From NCBI GenBank assembly GCA_933207985.1, contig OW240913.1, positions 271,272,986 to 271,336,985 on the forward strand: DNA of 64,000 bases, in the 5' to 3' direction. This document shows, one piece after another, positions 31,268 to 43,861 of the stretch. Source of the DNA: Pelobates cultripes (lineage: Eukaryota; Chordata; Amphibia; Anura; Pelobatidae). The position numbers and the translations under genes are program-made. Under the pieces are notes generated by a model. It saw nothing but the letters and a program-made list of their open reading frames with translations, did no database searches and was not told the DNA's origin. The number at the start of each line of letters is the position of its first letter. The first letter of the stretch is position 1.

Positions 31268-31522
31268 TCATGGACCCTTTACCTGGGCAGTTAGTTTGTC
31301 CATTAAATAGTTGTCTTTAAGTTTTAAAAGTACCGTTTCTATGGGTTGTGTGTTGGGCTGAAGCCAAGTCTGAGCCAGAGCTCTTCTGGCCGCCAGTGTG
31401 AATTTGTGAAGGAGTGGCTGCTCTGCCCTTGCCCATTCTTCCAAAGGTTTAGATAATATGTCTACTTGTTTCTGAACGATCTGGGACAAAAGATAACCTA
31501 CTTTCTTCCAGAATATGGTCAC
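31268..31522 (-). pseudogene. L1 ORF2 C-terminal fragment
   Basis: The residues PLLHKFTLAARRALAQTWLQ and LKDNYLMDKLTAQVKG match the C-terminal tail of the ORF2 copy at 54.9-55.1 kb (NLLHKVTLAARRALAQ.WLQ). The zinc-knuckle region should lie upstream on the minus strand at 31530-31700, but I cannot read a clean motif there. Confidence 0.7.
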
Positions 31523-31699
31523 CTGTGGGGTGACCAGATCACCAGATGGGAGTCTGGGGGTTTGTGCAAATGGTACAGTTTGACAGTTTTGATCACCTAA
31601 ACATTGTCTTATTTGAGTGCTTGTGCATGGTCACACAGACGGATGTTTTACTATTTGCTTCCCAAATACCTTTCCAGTCCGTACCCTCAAGTATTTCTT

Positions 31700-32386
31700 A
31701 TAATGGCACATGATGAGCTAGGTGACCTACCGAAGGGCAGTCTATTTAAGCTATTGTCCATTCTCAGAGCACCACTTGCACCTTGTTTCTGCTCTCCCTA
31801 TGTATAAGTGCATCATGCATTAACGGCAGTGACATTGCGAGGGACAGATTATGGTCAACTCTTAGAGGTAAGTGAATGTGGGTTTAATAAAATTAACATC
31901 TGGCAACACCAGCTGATACTCTGATCCCGTTAGTTCCAGGGTATTGGATTAAAATACAGAGGTTCTGATATAGTGTTCATATAAAGCAATGTGTGATAAA
32001 CAATTGACAATTAATATTAAGAACAGAGGCCAAATTGTACTGCTAAGGCACCAAGGTTTGGGCCTAACAAACTGCTTCTATAGGTGATCGTATACTGGAA
32101 AGAACCTTAGCCCGGTGATGAACAGCCACAGTCCATTGAGACCACTTGTCTTTGCATTGCAGAGGCCAGGAGCAAATGATCTGGTATCTTGTATCAGGAC
32201 CCCTATGTGCTCATCATCATAAAGACCGCTGTGACTCCGTGGTGGTCTGTATAGGTGGAGTGTGGATTACTAAATCCCCGTGGGAAGGAAGCGTTTGGTG
32301 TATGAATGTGGCTCCCTGAAGGAGCAGACCTCATTGCTTATGTCCCCCCACTGGACCTCCCCAGTAGCTCTATGGCAGAAATGGTC
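31700..32386. other. interval inside the decayed L1, no clear coding
   Basis: This lies between the ORF2 tail and ORF1. It is much shorter than an ORF2 and I find no RT or endonuclease residues in it. It is probably the ORF1-ORF2 spacer brought near the ORF2 end by an internal deletion. Confidence 0.4.
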
Positions 32387-33010
32387 TCAGTAGGAGGTGT
32401 GCCTATGGACAATTATGTCCCGTTGTTGTGTAGTGTCTGCTCTTCTCATGCGAAGTGCCTTGTGAACTCTGTCTATGAGCCATTGTTCCACTGGTATTTC
32501 TGGTAGCAGCGGTTTTAGGATGGAGAGCACGGTCGCCATCTGCAGGCCCTCCCCCACCTTCTTCTCTGGGCTGCAAATGCTAAGGTTGTTTTGGCTGAAG
32601 CGGTTTGCCAAGTCTTCTAGGGCCACTTCCACAGACTCCAGCCATGAGGCTAGGCGAGTGACATGTTCTGCAATTGTGTTGTGTGAAACCGAAGCGGACT
32701 CCACGCGTTGCTCTAAAATGGCAGTTCATACGCGTGTATTTCCACTTCCTCCTGGGAGCTCCTGTCGATCTCACAGGCCAAGTAGGTCTTGTCCTCTGAG
32801 AGTTTTGCCAGGATCTGGTAAACCTGTGTCTTCTGGCTTCCTGGTCGCTGTAAAGCCTCCAAACCTGCTGGGGAAGATGGAGCTCATCTTGCTGTTCGTC
32901 CCGTTGTCATTTTATGTTGCATGGAGTGGGAGGCTGCAAACATGTCTAGCACTATAGACCTGGGTTCCTCATGTTTCTTGGAGGGTTTACATGGGGTACG
33001 CTTGTCTATG
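32387..33010 (-). pseudogene. L1 ORF1 fragment
   Basis: From a mutated start near 33010 (ATA in place of ATG, followed by DKR-like codons), the minus strand reads through coiled-coil-like sequence. It then gives LEDLANRFSQNNLSI, the equivalent of the ANRSRRNNLRLRG strand, and ILKPLLPEIPVEQWLIDRVH, the ERAHRAL helix. Several frame changes occur. ORF1p would form the RNA particle; this copy is dead. Confidence 0.6.
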
Positions 33011-33744
33011 GTGAATGGTTGGAGTGTTTTTTTATTTTTTATTATTCTTTATTTATGTTGACAGATATGACATGTTTAGATCGAATACATTTTGTAACTC
33101 AAGTGAATCTCAACATACACGGTGTATAAAGAGTGTAGTAACATACAAATCGTATAGTCATGCAGTGGGTGGTAGCCCAAGACTCTTCACCATCACCCTC
33201 AAAACTGGTGCGTTGGTTACCTTGACTCTCTCTGATACTGCGAGTTACACTTTGTCAACCTTAGTTTTGTGTTTTATAAGAAAAGAAAAACAAGAAATAT
33301 TCGACAACATATGAAACTGAGCTATCGTACAAGTACATAAACATTGTAGGTGTGAGCCCTCTGACTGTGGTACGCCCTCTAACCTATTATTGTGCTGCGC
33401 AATGAGTGTCCCTTTGTCCTAGAATTAGGGAATCTGCATTATGTTTCTCGCCCTCTGGCCTTTTAGGAGCCTAGTGGATCTCCCACTGCGGGTATTATTG
33501 CATGCCTTATATTCTGCCGTTAGCTGGCAGGGCCCTCTGAGGGAAGACCACGACTTGCTCACATTTGGTCACACCTGGTCCTTAGTCAGTTTCCGTTTAC
33601 ACCTCTCCCTTCACCCTCTGGGAGATATATGCTGCTCGTAGTAAGAGAAGGATAGAGATAGAAAAAAGAATGAAAAGTGTCAAAAGATAGTACGGTGGGG
33701 GTGGGGGAAGGGGCAGAAGAACTGCATCTAATTGCTTATCCATC

Positions 33745-36700
33745 TCGTGGGACAGAGATCTGCTGGGTTTCATTAACCCAGGGGGCTATCTTCCCAGGGT
33801 GCCCATATTTTCTGGAACTGTTTTTGAGTTACCCTAACTCTTCTGTCAGGTCATCCATCATGTGTACCTCCCTTATTCTATTAATGACCCCCGCTACAGA
33901 TGGAGTAGTCTGCTTAAGCCAGTCCGCTGCCACCGCTCTCCTGGCTGCTAGGGTTATTTTATGGATGAGATTTTGTTTGTGTCTAGTCCACCCATCTATT
34001 GTTCTACTGAGTAGGTATAGCCACGGGTATAGAGGGGGGCCCTGGTCATCACTTGGGCTAGTAAATCTCTAATTTGTTGCCAGAATCGTTCTATCAGTGG
34101 GCATTTCCACCACATGTGGATGTATGCCCCTTTCATACCGCACCCTCTCCAGCAGACGTCTGTAGGGGTCTTTTTCTTTTGGTACAGCTTTACAGGAGTT
34201 GTGTACCAACGAAGCATCATCTTAACGGCCTGCTCCTGTATCATTACGCATAAGGAGGACATGTGATTGGCTTCCCAAATCTCCTGCCACTCTATTCCCT
34301 CCAGTTGCTCCCCCAGGTCCCTCTCCCACTGTTCTGTGTAAACCAGACCTCCCCCTTCGTCAGTTTCAGAGCAGAAGTGAGCGTACAGCCGAGTTATCAG
34401 ACCCGTAGGCATATGGTCCTGAAGGCATATTTGTTCGAAAAACTTCATGGGTTTTTGGGCAGCCACCCGGACCCATGGGAGTTTTACGAAATCTTTTATT
34501 TGTAGGTACCTGAAGAAGTCTGCAGGCGTGAGATGGCCTCTTTGCTGTAGGATGTCAAATGTTACTACCTCTGAACCCTGTACCAACTGACATATGCGTT
34601 GTAAACCAATTCTTTCTAGATTCCTAAAGTTTCGTGCTGCCATTCCCGGCAGGAATGCTCTATTGCGAAGAAATGGTATCAGGGGGGATGGGACTGACGC
34701 CGGCCTATATTGTTGTTGAGCTCTATCCCATATATGTATAGAGTTCAGTATAGCTGGGCACGTAGCCCTAATGATTGGTCTATTATCTTTAGGTACCCAG
34801 ATGAGCAGTTGCGGAATGTCTGCCCCCACCATCAGCGATTCCAAGTCCACCCATTTCCTCTCTCCAGGCGACGAGTGCCATAAGGCTATTTGCGACAATT
34901 GCGTCGCCAAGTAGTAGACGTATAGGTTAGGTAGCCTCAGGCCTCCCCTAGTCTTTGGTCTGTGTAGTATGTGTCTCGAAATTCTATGGCGTTTATTTTG
35001 CCACACAAAATTCCCTATTGCTTGCTGCAGGGGTGCCTGTGTCTTGATATTCATGGGCAGAGATTGGAAATAGAAATAGAATAGTATCCTGGGTAAGATG
35101 TTCATCTTGACCGCATGAATTCTCCCTATCCAAGAGATAGGCCTATCGTTCCAGGTCTCAAGGTCCCTGATCACTTGTTTCATGAGTGGTGTATAGTTCT
35201 GTTGTAGGAGTTGGTCTGGAACTGCTGTCAGTCTGATGCCTAGATATTTAATCGACTGTCGTTCTACGCGTATGTGATGTGCGTTCTGAAGAGATGTTAT
35301 ATCCACTTCTGGTATCTCGATTGGAAGGGCACTAGATCTGATCATGTTTGCTTTATACCCCGATATAGCTCCATAGTCCTCAAAGACTCTTTGCAAAGCC
35401 CTCATTGAGTTAATAGGGTTAGTGAGTGTCAAGAGCACATCATCCGCATACGCTGACACCAGGAATTCCCTACTTCCTACTCGAACCCCCTGTATGTCCG
35501 GATGTGGCTTGGAGTAGAGGTTCCAGGGAGAGAACGAATAGAAGCGGGGACAATGAGCATCCCTGTCTGGTGCCATTGTGTAAACTGAACAGATTAAGTG
35601 GGGCTCCTGAGATTTTCACTTGTGTGCGTACATTGCTGTACATGGCCTTAATCAAAGTTTTAGCCTGCTCAGGGAATCCCATATGGGCCAGAAGTGTGAA
35701 CAAGTACGTCCACGTAACCCTGTCGAACGCTTTTTCAGTGTCCAATGAAACCAGCATAGTTGGGGTGTGAGTGGCCTTCTACTTCCAAATGAGATCTATG
35801 TTCCTACGGGAGTTCTCAAACAGTTGTCTTCCCTGCACGAAACCCACTTGATCTGCATCCACCAGCGTAGCCAAGTAAGGGTTTAGTCCTGTCGCCTGAA
35901 TTTTTGCTAAGATTTTCATGTCATGAGTTATCAGGGAGATAGGTCTATAACTACTCAGGATACTTGGGTCCTTGTCTGGTTTTGGCAATAAGACAATGGT
36001 TGCTAGCGACATATCTGGGTCTGGGGTGCCTCCCGATCTAAATTCGTTAAACAGAGCTGCCAGGTGGGGAGCGAGTTCGTCTCGGAATTCCTTATAATAG
36101 CTCCCGTCGAACCAATCCGGATCGGGGGCCTTGTTCCCTTTCAGGGCAGCTATGGCTTGCGCCTCCTCGTATGCCGTGATTTCTGCCGCTAGTGCTTCCA
36201 CCCCTGCCTGTGCTAGTTTGGGCAACCCTAAATCCGTCAGGAATTGCTTTGCCAATGCTTCGTCCCCTGCCGTCCGCGTCTCAGAGCCGGGGAATGATTA
36301 TACAGGGATTTGTAGTAATCCGTGAAAACCTCTGCTATGTCTCGGGGATTGGTTTTGGTTGTGCCGTCAATATATGTCTAATGGATGTGATATGTCCCCC
36401 TCTTTGTCTAGGTTTCAGGACTCTGGCTAAGAGTGTATCCATTTTGTTCGCCTGTTCATAAAAGGTCCTTCTGGACCATGTAATGGATTTGGCTGTATCA
36501 TCTAGGAGCAGCTTGCGTATTGCCAACCATATCTCCCCCAGTCGTCCTGCAGTTATATCGTCTGGGCTCTCTGGTGTTGTTGTTCTACCCTCTTAAGATC
36601 GGTCAGGAGGCCTTCTAGTTTCTGGAATTTCAATTTCTTTTTGGCTGTCGCTAATTTTATGAGTGTACCCTTTATTACTGTCTTATGGGCTGCCCATACC

Positions 36701-37537
36701 GTCGTTAGTGTCATGTCTAGGGTGATATTGGTCTCGAAAAAAACTTAGGATGTCCGTTCTAATCTGGGCTGCTATGTTCTGCTCATTCAATAGGGAAGCA
36801 TTAAGTCACTACGTCCATGGGCTCGCCACGCATAGCATCCCCAGTGTCAGTGACACGTCGGCGTGGTCCGACCAAGTTATAGACCCAATTTCCGCGCAAG
36901 TTATTCGCGGTAGGCTCCTATAACTAGGAACATATCTATCCTAGAGTAGGATCCGCGAGGAGCCGAAAAGAAAGTGTAATCCCTCATGCTCGGATGATGT
37001 GCCCTCCACATGTCCACCAACCCCGTCCCCGCCATGAATCTATGTAGCAATTTGTCTTGGCTCCCCCTCCCTTGGCATCTCTGTATGCCCTCCTGTCCGC
37101 TGCTGGGCTTGGTGTTGCGTTTAAGTCGCCCCCCACAATGACCATCCCATGGTATAGGGCTTGGACTGTAGCGACTCCCAAAAAGCTGCCTCTGGGTGGT
37201 TTGGTGCGTATACATTAATTAAATGAATAGGGTTGGAAAGCAGGGTGCCAGAAACTATGACATAGCGTCCCTCTGAGTCGGATTCAGTGGATGAAACTCT
37301 GATAGGGCAGCAATTCCGTATAAGGATCGCCACGCCATTACGTTTGCATAATGTCCTAGCTTCATACGTCGAGCTATAGGTGTGGTCCTTCAGTTTGCAT
37401 TTAGCCTGTTTTGGTATGTGTCTCTCTTGGATAAATGCTATATCGGTCCTCATCCTTTTGATCTCTCTAAATAATAGACGCCGTTTAGTCGGGGAATTTA
37501 GACCCTTCACATTAAGTGAAGTATTTTTCACTGCCAT
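33745..37537 (-). pseudogene. L1 ORF2, frameshifted and with stops
   Basis: The start at 37537 is placed by MAVKNTSLNVKGLNSPTKRR. Endonuclease: DIAFIQERH (the usual QETH has E then R), INVYAPN, GGDLNATPSPAADR and YTFFSAPRGSYSRID. RT: NKAPDPDW, KILAKIQATGLNP, then DTEKAFDRVTW, NGTRQGC and SAYADDVLLTL with intact YADD. The long C-terminal part (35576-33996) is open for 526 codons and includes the knuckle CWRGCGMKGAYIHMWWKCP. Frames change near 37130, 36300, 35775 and 35500. The upstream half is more damaged than the downstream half. Confidence 0.85.
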
Positions 37538-39186
37538 AAGTCCATTCCACTCGGTCTGCTATAGCTCGCACCCGCCTCTGCTCTCTCCGCGCCCCTCTCC
37601 ACTTTGCCCTGCTGCCTCTCCCCCAGAAAAATATAGGAACTAAGAAGAGAAGGTATAGTAAAAGAAGGAAAAAGAAAAAGGATGAAAGAAAGTGGTGCAC
37701 CTCCCGTGCTCCATCAACAGTGTCTGGTCTTACCCTCCGCCAGGCTTTAGCGGGGGTCAAGACGCCGCATCCCAGCCGCGTCCAGTGTTCGGAAGAGATG
37801 CAGGTTCATGAGCCCTCCCCCCCATGCGCTGTTGCGCTTTCGATGATAGCAACTGAAATTTGCAAGATTAAATTACACCAAAAAATATCATTGTAAAGAC
37901 CCTCTACCGAGGTATTGAGTAACATGCACATACATCCTTTAAGTGGTCAACAGTAATAAAACAGTAACTAAGCATGTAGCACCTTTGTACCATAACATTC
38001 CAATATGCAGCCCCTTGGTATAGGGCATCTGATCCATAGAGCAATGTGGGGACGCCTGTCTGTCTACTTCTGTGTCCTCCGCGCCACTACTGTGTATCCA
38101 GTCCCTCCCTCCCCTCTAGGGACACCCAGTATTGCAGTGGTCACTACCCACATCACGGGGGAATCCCTAACAGGCTGCGGCCCTGTGTCATCTACCCACT
38201 CAGGGGTATCCCGTCGAAGAGACCGATATGTCGAGTATGGGGGATTCTGCGCTAGTGCTAGGCGAACCCCAGCTGCCCTGCTATGCCAATGGGAGTACCC
38301 GACATAATCTGCGGCTCCTCTACCCCCTTGGTCTACCTCCATTTCCGAGTGCAGTTATGTGACCCCCTGTTCTCCCATCCCGATGGTTAGATTGCCGTGA
38401 CTCCCTGTGTACTCCTGCTTCTTTCTCCAGGTCTGTGGTCCTCATTACACAATTTCTCGCCCCTGCCGCTCAGTTATGTTACCCCTACTCGGCATTATTC
38501 TTTTTTGTACATTTTCGTTTCATGTGTACCCTATTATGCTTATTAGTATTATTTATTTTTTGGGGGGATCCTTTTTATGTTTTTTTTTTCCTTTTCCTTT
38601 TTTTTTTGATGGTGTGCTAGTTTTCACCCGTCCTAAAACCTACGAGCATAAAACAAATCTGCTTAGCATCCGGACAAGCGGTAAGCCTCTATGCATATCA
38701 ATGAGGTTGAAGGTAGTCCCACACCGTACTCCCTCCTGAACTGGATGGTAAGGGCCCTTGGTAGCCAAAATCGTTTGGCCAATGTCCTTCACAACATCCG
38801 GCCAACCATGAAGTGCCAATATGAGTCCCACAACCATTAACAAGCCAAACATATGGGAAATTAGGCCCAAGCCCCATCACCTTCGTTCCGTGCGCTAATA
38901 TTGGACCACCCGTGACCCTCTCCCAAAGAAAACCTGAAACCCTCCAACCTCAGCGCTGGCAATATATAAAGGAAGCCTGGGCGTGATGGGAATAATACCC
39001 TCCCAAAACAGTCCCGGTCCCCGCTCAGGCTTCACCTAATGTGTCCCCTGATAAGTTACTTTACCCGGCTCCGAAGTCAGAGCCGTGGTGCTCCCACCTC
39101 CTGCCATTCGGTCGGGAGAGTCTCTAACTCATGTGTAGATGGCCTTGTCTCTGGCAAGCTACCTCGGGCAGATACTACCAGGGCAT
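37538..39186 (-). other. L1 ORF1-ORF2 spacer
   Basis: About 1.5-1.65 kb with no conserved frame. On the plus strand it contains T-rich tracts near 38515-38610 and pyrimidine-rich blocks. Position and length agree with the spacer of the copy at 47.8-55.9 kb. Confidence 0.6.
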
Positions 39187-40017
39187 CTAAGAATCCCCAT
39201 TGGGCGTTAGAATGTGAGTTTTTCCTCCTTGGAACGCCAGCAGCCGAAACGGAAACCCCCAGGCGTACTGTATGCTCGCACCTCGTAGTGCCTCTGTGAT
39301 AGGCCTCCACTCCCGTCGTCTCTGAAGCATGCTAGGAGCCAGGTCTTGGTATACTTGGAGCTCTGCTCCTTCATGTAGTATCTTGACCTCCCTGCTCTTG
39401 CGCATCAGGGCTTCTTTGGTCTGATAATATAAGAAGCGGATGATGACGTCCCTGGGGGGAATTGGCATAATTTCTTCTGGCAAGCCCTTTCCATGTGCCT
39501 TCTTTCCTCGGAGAGGTCCGGCAGCAGAGGCTTGAAGATGGCCATAAGCATGGAAGGAAGCGTGCCCTCTCTCTCCCCCTCCGGCAGGCCGCGCAGACGG
39601 AGGTTGTTTCTCCGCGACCTGTTGGCCATATCTTCAATGGCGAGTTCGGCCTCCGTCATACGGGCCGCCAGCCCGTTTATGTGGGTTATTGCCACGTTAT
39701 GGGCCCTGGTCGTGGCCTCCAGCAGCTCTTCAAGGCGGGCAGTGCGTGTTCCCAAGGCGGCGATTTCGTTCCGGAGAACCGCTGTTGAATTATCAATTTC
39801 TCCCGCCAGGTATGCCTGCACTTCTACTAGCCAAGATTTGTGTCGTCTTGCCCATTTTAGGCTCTCCTCACTGCGCCGCATGTGGCGAGGGTGGTTGGGA
39901 TGTGGAGCTCCGTCCGGCGCCATCTTGGGGATCCGCAGACCTGGTCTTATGGGCTGTCATAATGTCCAGAACCGATGTTCCCCCCTTGGGTTGTTTTTTG
40001 GGGTTCCTCTTATCCAT
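39187..40017 (-). pseudogene. L1 ORF1
   Basis: The start at 40017 (MDKRNPKKQPK) matches the opening MDKRAQRKQGK of the copy at 47907. A frame change before 39923 leads into a coiled coil (LAGEIDNSTAVLRNEIAALG through ARMTEAELAIEDM) and the RRM strand NNLRLRGLPEGE. A further shift near 39450 leads to RPRD-equivalent sequence PPRDVIIRFLYYQTKEALM and the C-terminal domain (RREWRPITEAL, YAWGFPFRLLAF). A stop at about 39187 cuts the last residues. ORF1p trimers bind L1 RNA. Confidence 0.8.
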
Positions 40018-40127
40018 GCTAGGTGTTTTATGTAATTTTCAGGGCTAATGTAAGCGAATTTTAACGCGTCGGGGCCGGAGCTCTACTCAGCCGCGTCCAG
40101 CTCGTTCCCTGGTCAGGCCACGCCCCC

Positions 40128-40604
40128 TGGATTGTTCTTTTAACCTGTATTTTAAATGTTACTAAACCTTTAGAAAATGCCATTGCTATTAGTCTTATTC
40201 TAATTCCTTGAGATTTAGCCCCTCTCCTTTGCTTTGAAAGAACCTGTCAGACAAGAATTATAATGTGACTAGTGTCATTGTGCAAGTGGGTGTATCACTG
40301 ATGTGGTGAATTGGGAGTCATAACGAATAAGATTGTTATGTTAAGCAGCATACCTTTAAGAGTTTTCTGAGTTCAAATAACTTGTTCTGTGTTTAACCTT
40401 TTGTGTGCTAGACCTAAAGTCCCACAGAGAAGTGTTAAAGTGCATTGCATAATTGTATCAAATGTTTATGCTTACTGTTTTTACAATCATTGTGGGGCTT
40501 GGAAAATATTGTTAAAATAATTTAACCCATGTAGACATCTGGTTTGTAAACTGATAAACCATGTTTAATGAGCCCTAGGTATCCGTTTGTGTTTCTCTGT
40601 TGTT
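40128..40604. other. noncoding interval, nothing recognised
   Basis: A/T-rich single-copy-looking sequence between the L1 5' end and a TTAA MITE. Confidence 0.5.
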
Positions 40605-40957
40605 TTAAAGAGGCACCATAACCACTACAGCTCATTGTAAAGAGTTTGAGGTAGTTGTATATTTTTGTTTGTGGCAGACCTGTTTGTGTTGCAAAATGGT
40701 TATAGGAAATGCAAGCCTCCCAACTTACAACACGCTCCTTCTTTGGCAGTGGTAGGCTCAGGCTAAGAAAATAGGGGGCAGATTATGCCAGCACCCTTAG
40801 CCTATCATTGTCACCCAAGATTGGACATCCTGTTTTTTTCTCAACCAATCACTCAAAAACAGCTTAGCACATAGCAGAAGAAAAAAATCCCCATGCTCTT
40901 TGAACCATAACCACTATAGCTCTTTGTAGTGGCTGTGGTTCCAGAGTAGTTTTTTAA
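40605..40957. mobile_element. TTAA-flanked MITE, T2/Kolobok-like
   Basis: The left edge TTAAAGAGGCACCATAACCA and the right region GTAGTGGCTGTGGTTCC...TTTTTTAA are imperfect inverted repeats with TTAA at both ends. The inner words CCATAACCACTA(C/T)AGCTC occur near both ends. No coding. It abuts the L1-derived element on its right. Confidence 0.55.
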
Positions 40958-42235
40958 ACATTTCTTATTGAGGCATAAAGTTAAATGACATCACAATGAG
41001 AGATGGTATACATTAGCTCAACAGTTCACAGGCAAAAATTAACTATATAACGCATAATGCACACTGCTTAATAGCTTCCCTTTTAATTTTGCAAAGAGTA
41101 TAAACTTGAAATTCAGACATCAGCAAATAGCCATAACAACTTATAAAACAGACTCCTAGAACTAGACTAAGCTTCCCAAAGCTGCGAGAAAACACTGACT
41201 TATCATATAAGCTAGTATTCTCACAGGTGTAATAGAAAAATTATAAAAGAGCAATATGTTAACAAAAATATAAACAAAGGTCATCAACACCATAGTTTTT
41301 GATCAATGAGAGTGTTCCAAGGAACTATCCTACTTCTTGCTGTTATGTCATTTTATAGCAGAGCTTGAAAGAGCTGGTAAGAACCTCCTGTCCCCCCATC
41401 AACCGGCACAATGCTTCCAAGTGCTCCAGACTTGTTCGCAGGCATTGGCACTTGTCTAATAGTCGGAGTGCACCTGGCATCATGAACTGTTCAGGTCTGA
41501 AGCCACATGTAGGCTGTAATTTGCCCCCTGAAATATCAGTTCGTTTCTCCTGGATTTTATGGGCCCTCTGAGAGTGGGAACTGTGTAGGGGGAGATATTC
41601 CTTAAGTGCCTGCTTTCTGAAGAAAATCAGCCTCTCTCAGCTAACGCCTCTATTCGCCAGCAATTGATGGGAGCCATGGGGCACTCCTCCGTATCCGGCT
41701 AGGTAAGCTAGTTTGCATAGATGATGCGTGCTGCATTAAAGTAGACTTTGAAGCCAATAGGCTCGATCTGGTTGCCAATCTCTGCCAAAATGATGAGCAG
41801 ACCTGATTGAACTTCTCGAGAAAATCTTTTATAGCAGAAGCAGGAACGACAGCCATTTTGGACCTCTTGGGTAAGTATGGGTCAGATTAGAGGTAGTGGA
41901 TGCAAATAAATCATAGCTCAATCCATGAGGTGCTGTATTAGGCAGTGTAGACTGGGATAACCCCCTCCGGTCCAGGGGGAGGAGGAGCCCAGGAAATGAA
42001 AAAAGAGGGGAATTGGCTGCCTCAGGTTGACCAGTAGGCCGCAGATAGTGAACACACATCCACGATAAAAGTGGTCAGTCCAAAAAAGTTGTAAGGTACC
42101 CTTCTGATGATTAATGGTCATAAGCTGCGTTAAATAGCTGGATAACGTGCTAATCAGGTGTGAATTCTCATAGAATCAGAGGAACTCCTCCAGCATGCGA
42201 CCTGCTCGGGCAGCAGTCTTCCTCTCCCCCCTAGA
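40958..42235 (-). mobile_element. ORF2-less L1-derived retroposon, diverged
   Basis: On the minus strand it has a leader containing CTGGACCGGAGGGGGTTATC (41950-41993), the same block as in the insert at 20.0-21.8 kb and in the L1 at 62.5 kb. A small ORF opening MAVVPASA (near 41853) and a tail ending near 40960 follow. No endonuclease or RT residues are present and the element is too short for ORF2. It is older than the Gypsy-borne copy. Confidence 0.5.
41650..41853 (-). pseudogene. small ORF of the L1-derived retroposon
   Basis: The minus-strand frame opens MAVVPASAIKDFLEKFNQVC and continues SSFWQRLATR. This aligns with the opening of the ORF at 21446-20961 (helix with FWDKL). It then diverges and ends after about 68 codons. 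The shared helix in two independent copies is the reason for listing it. Function unknown. Confidence 0.4.
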
Positions 42236-42529
42236 GTACCTTTTAAAAACCTTTCTTATGTATTCTAAATTTGTTATAATTGTATTGTTACATTCTGTAT
42301 TGCAAGATTTGTTGGCAATACAGAATTTATAGTTATAATAATGCTAATGATAGTATTTTTTTGCTAATTGTTTTTGTGTGGGATTTTAGTTGAGAGCTTT
42401 TATAAATCCATTGAACTATTAACAGCTAAATGAAACTCTGTAAAGAGAACAGAAAGTGAACATGGAGTAATACTGTAAAAAATAAACTTATATTCAATAA
42501 TACACTGTATACACTTACACATTCTAATG
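42236..42529. other. A/T-rich noncoding interval
   Basis: Nothing recognised. Confidence 0.5.
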
Positions 42530-42730
42530 CACTTATATGACGAACAACTCCAATTTAGCTACAGTTACAATTAAAAACAAGTGCTTCAGCAGTGTTTTGG
42601 TCATCACACAGGAATCAAAATATCTTGTCACTTTGACTGTTTGAAGCCACTGCCGGTGCCAAACTTCTGAAACGTGTTTCACCAAAGTCTTATCTTCATA
42701 AGGGGATATGTGGTTATGAAGTCCCCCCCA
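42530..42730 (-). repeat. Penelope-terminal-like segment with hammerhead-like core
   Basis: On the minus strand the order is CTTATGAAG, a short spacer, GGTGAAACACGTTT (42668-42702). It corresponds to the CTGATGAAG ... GACGAAACGCGT signature in the Penelope tail at 60.3 kb. No RT frame is adjacent. Confidence 0.4.
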
Positions 42731-43861
42731 CAAATAACTATGCTAATATACCCCAAAAAACATACTAATTTATCCTCTTATTACAATATTTTTAAGTAGC
42801 ACCTAAAAACAAATCATTATGTATAATTTCACTCTAAACTATAAACAGTGGGGAATTGAAAATCAAACTTAAAAAAATGTAGGCCCTAACAGCTTGGGAA
42901 AATGTTTCAATTTATATTTATTATTTAATTGTCAATTCTAGTCTAAATTTAACAAGTTTGTTTAAAAACAACTTTAGAATAGAAATGTCACCATGTAAGC
43001 ATTCATGCTTTAACTGGTTATGATCAAATGGCAATGTGGCTACCATAATTAGGAAACAATGAGCATTTTATATAAAAGGAAGCAATTTTTTGGCATTTAG
43101 CCTCCCTCTAATTATGCCTTTTATCGAACACAGTGTAAATGAAGACGATATGAGTGATGCAGTTACTAATTATAGGGTGTGACACATACTTGCCTTGGAA
43201 TGTTGGAAGAGCCACATTCTTATCAAATAACAATCGTTACAAAATGTTAATTCACCTGGTAGTGTAAATGTTAGGGGGCTGCTCCCAGAATAATGTCCTT
43301 GACTCATTAGTTGCACGTGCAGGACACTTATTGCAAATAACCTCCTCATTAATGATATTGAGCCACATTAACCACTAATGCAACTTAAGTCCAATGGGAA
43401 AACAAAGCAGACTGAGGCCATGTCTACTGACTGATTTCACACCTCAGTTTGAACAGACAGTATTCCCATAATTTTGTAAGCTTGCCCAAGCCAAGCCTCA
43501 TAATATTCGGTTTTCCCCATGAATTTATAGGTTTAACAAAAAATTGCTAAGAAAGGAATGTATATACAATGTAACTAAAACACCATAACAAAGTGAAAGG
43601 AACAAGTATCCTGTCTAAATTAAACTCTCACTAGCTAAAGTGTTACCACTTATATTAATGAAAAGAAAATGCCTACAGTGATCCCTACCCAGGCTTTATT
43701 AGATCAGTGCTCACTGGGTAAAAAAAAAAAATGAGATTTAAAAAAAAAGATGGGAAAATCCTCATCAAAGACCGTCTCTTGAAAAACAATAAAGCCAGTG
43801 GGTTTCAAATGATATGGTCTGCTATTTTGGAAAACTTATGGTGATCAATGAACTATTAGAA
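42731..43861. other. noncoding, unusually complex, rich in TAAT motifs
   Basis: There is no coding frame and no visible repeat structure. Homeodomain-type words (CTAATTA, CATAATTAGG, CATTAATGA, ACTAATGC) and a GCACGTGC E-box-like palindrome occur at about 43315. The stretch could hold a conserved noncoding element. This cannot be decided from one sequence. Confidence 0.3.

Larger units (their letters stand above)
29147..33018 (-). mobile_element. decayed L1/Tx1-type LINE, internally deleted, with a Tc1 element in its 3' part
   Basis: The minus-strand tail (AATAAAGAATGG) is at about 29147-29160. Two L1-type coding blocks follow: the ORF2 C-terminus (31268-31522) and ORF1 (32387-33010). Almost all of ORF2 between them is missing. 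The Tc1 element at 29471-31016 lies in the 3' UTR. The 5' edge is close to the ORF1 start, just before the tail of the next L1 at 33028. Confidence 0.65.
33028..40127 (-). mobile_element. near full-length L1/Tx1-type LINE
   Basis: On the minus strand: 5' end GGGGGCGTGGCCTGACC at 40127, a short leader, ORF1 from 40017, a 1.6-kb spacer, ORF2 from 37537 and a tail AATAAAGAATAATAAAAAAT ending at about 33028. The 5' end matches that of the plus-strand copy at 47778 (GGGGGCGTGGCTTGCGG). Frameshifts occur in both ORFs. Flanking bases do not give a clean target duplication. Confidence 0.85.

Noticed and set aside
33001..33040. Target duplication for the L1 at 33028-40127
   Set aside because: TGGTTGGAGTG on the left and TGGATTGTTC on the right are only loosely alike; not convincing by eye.
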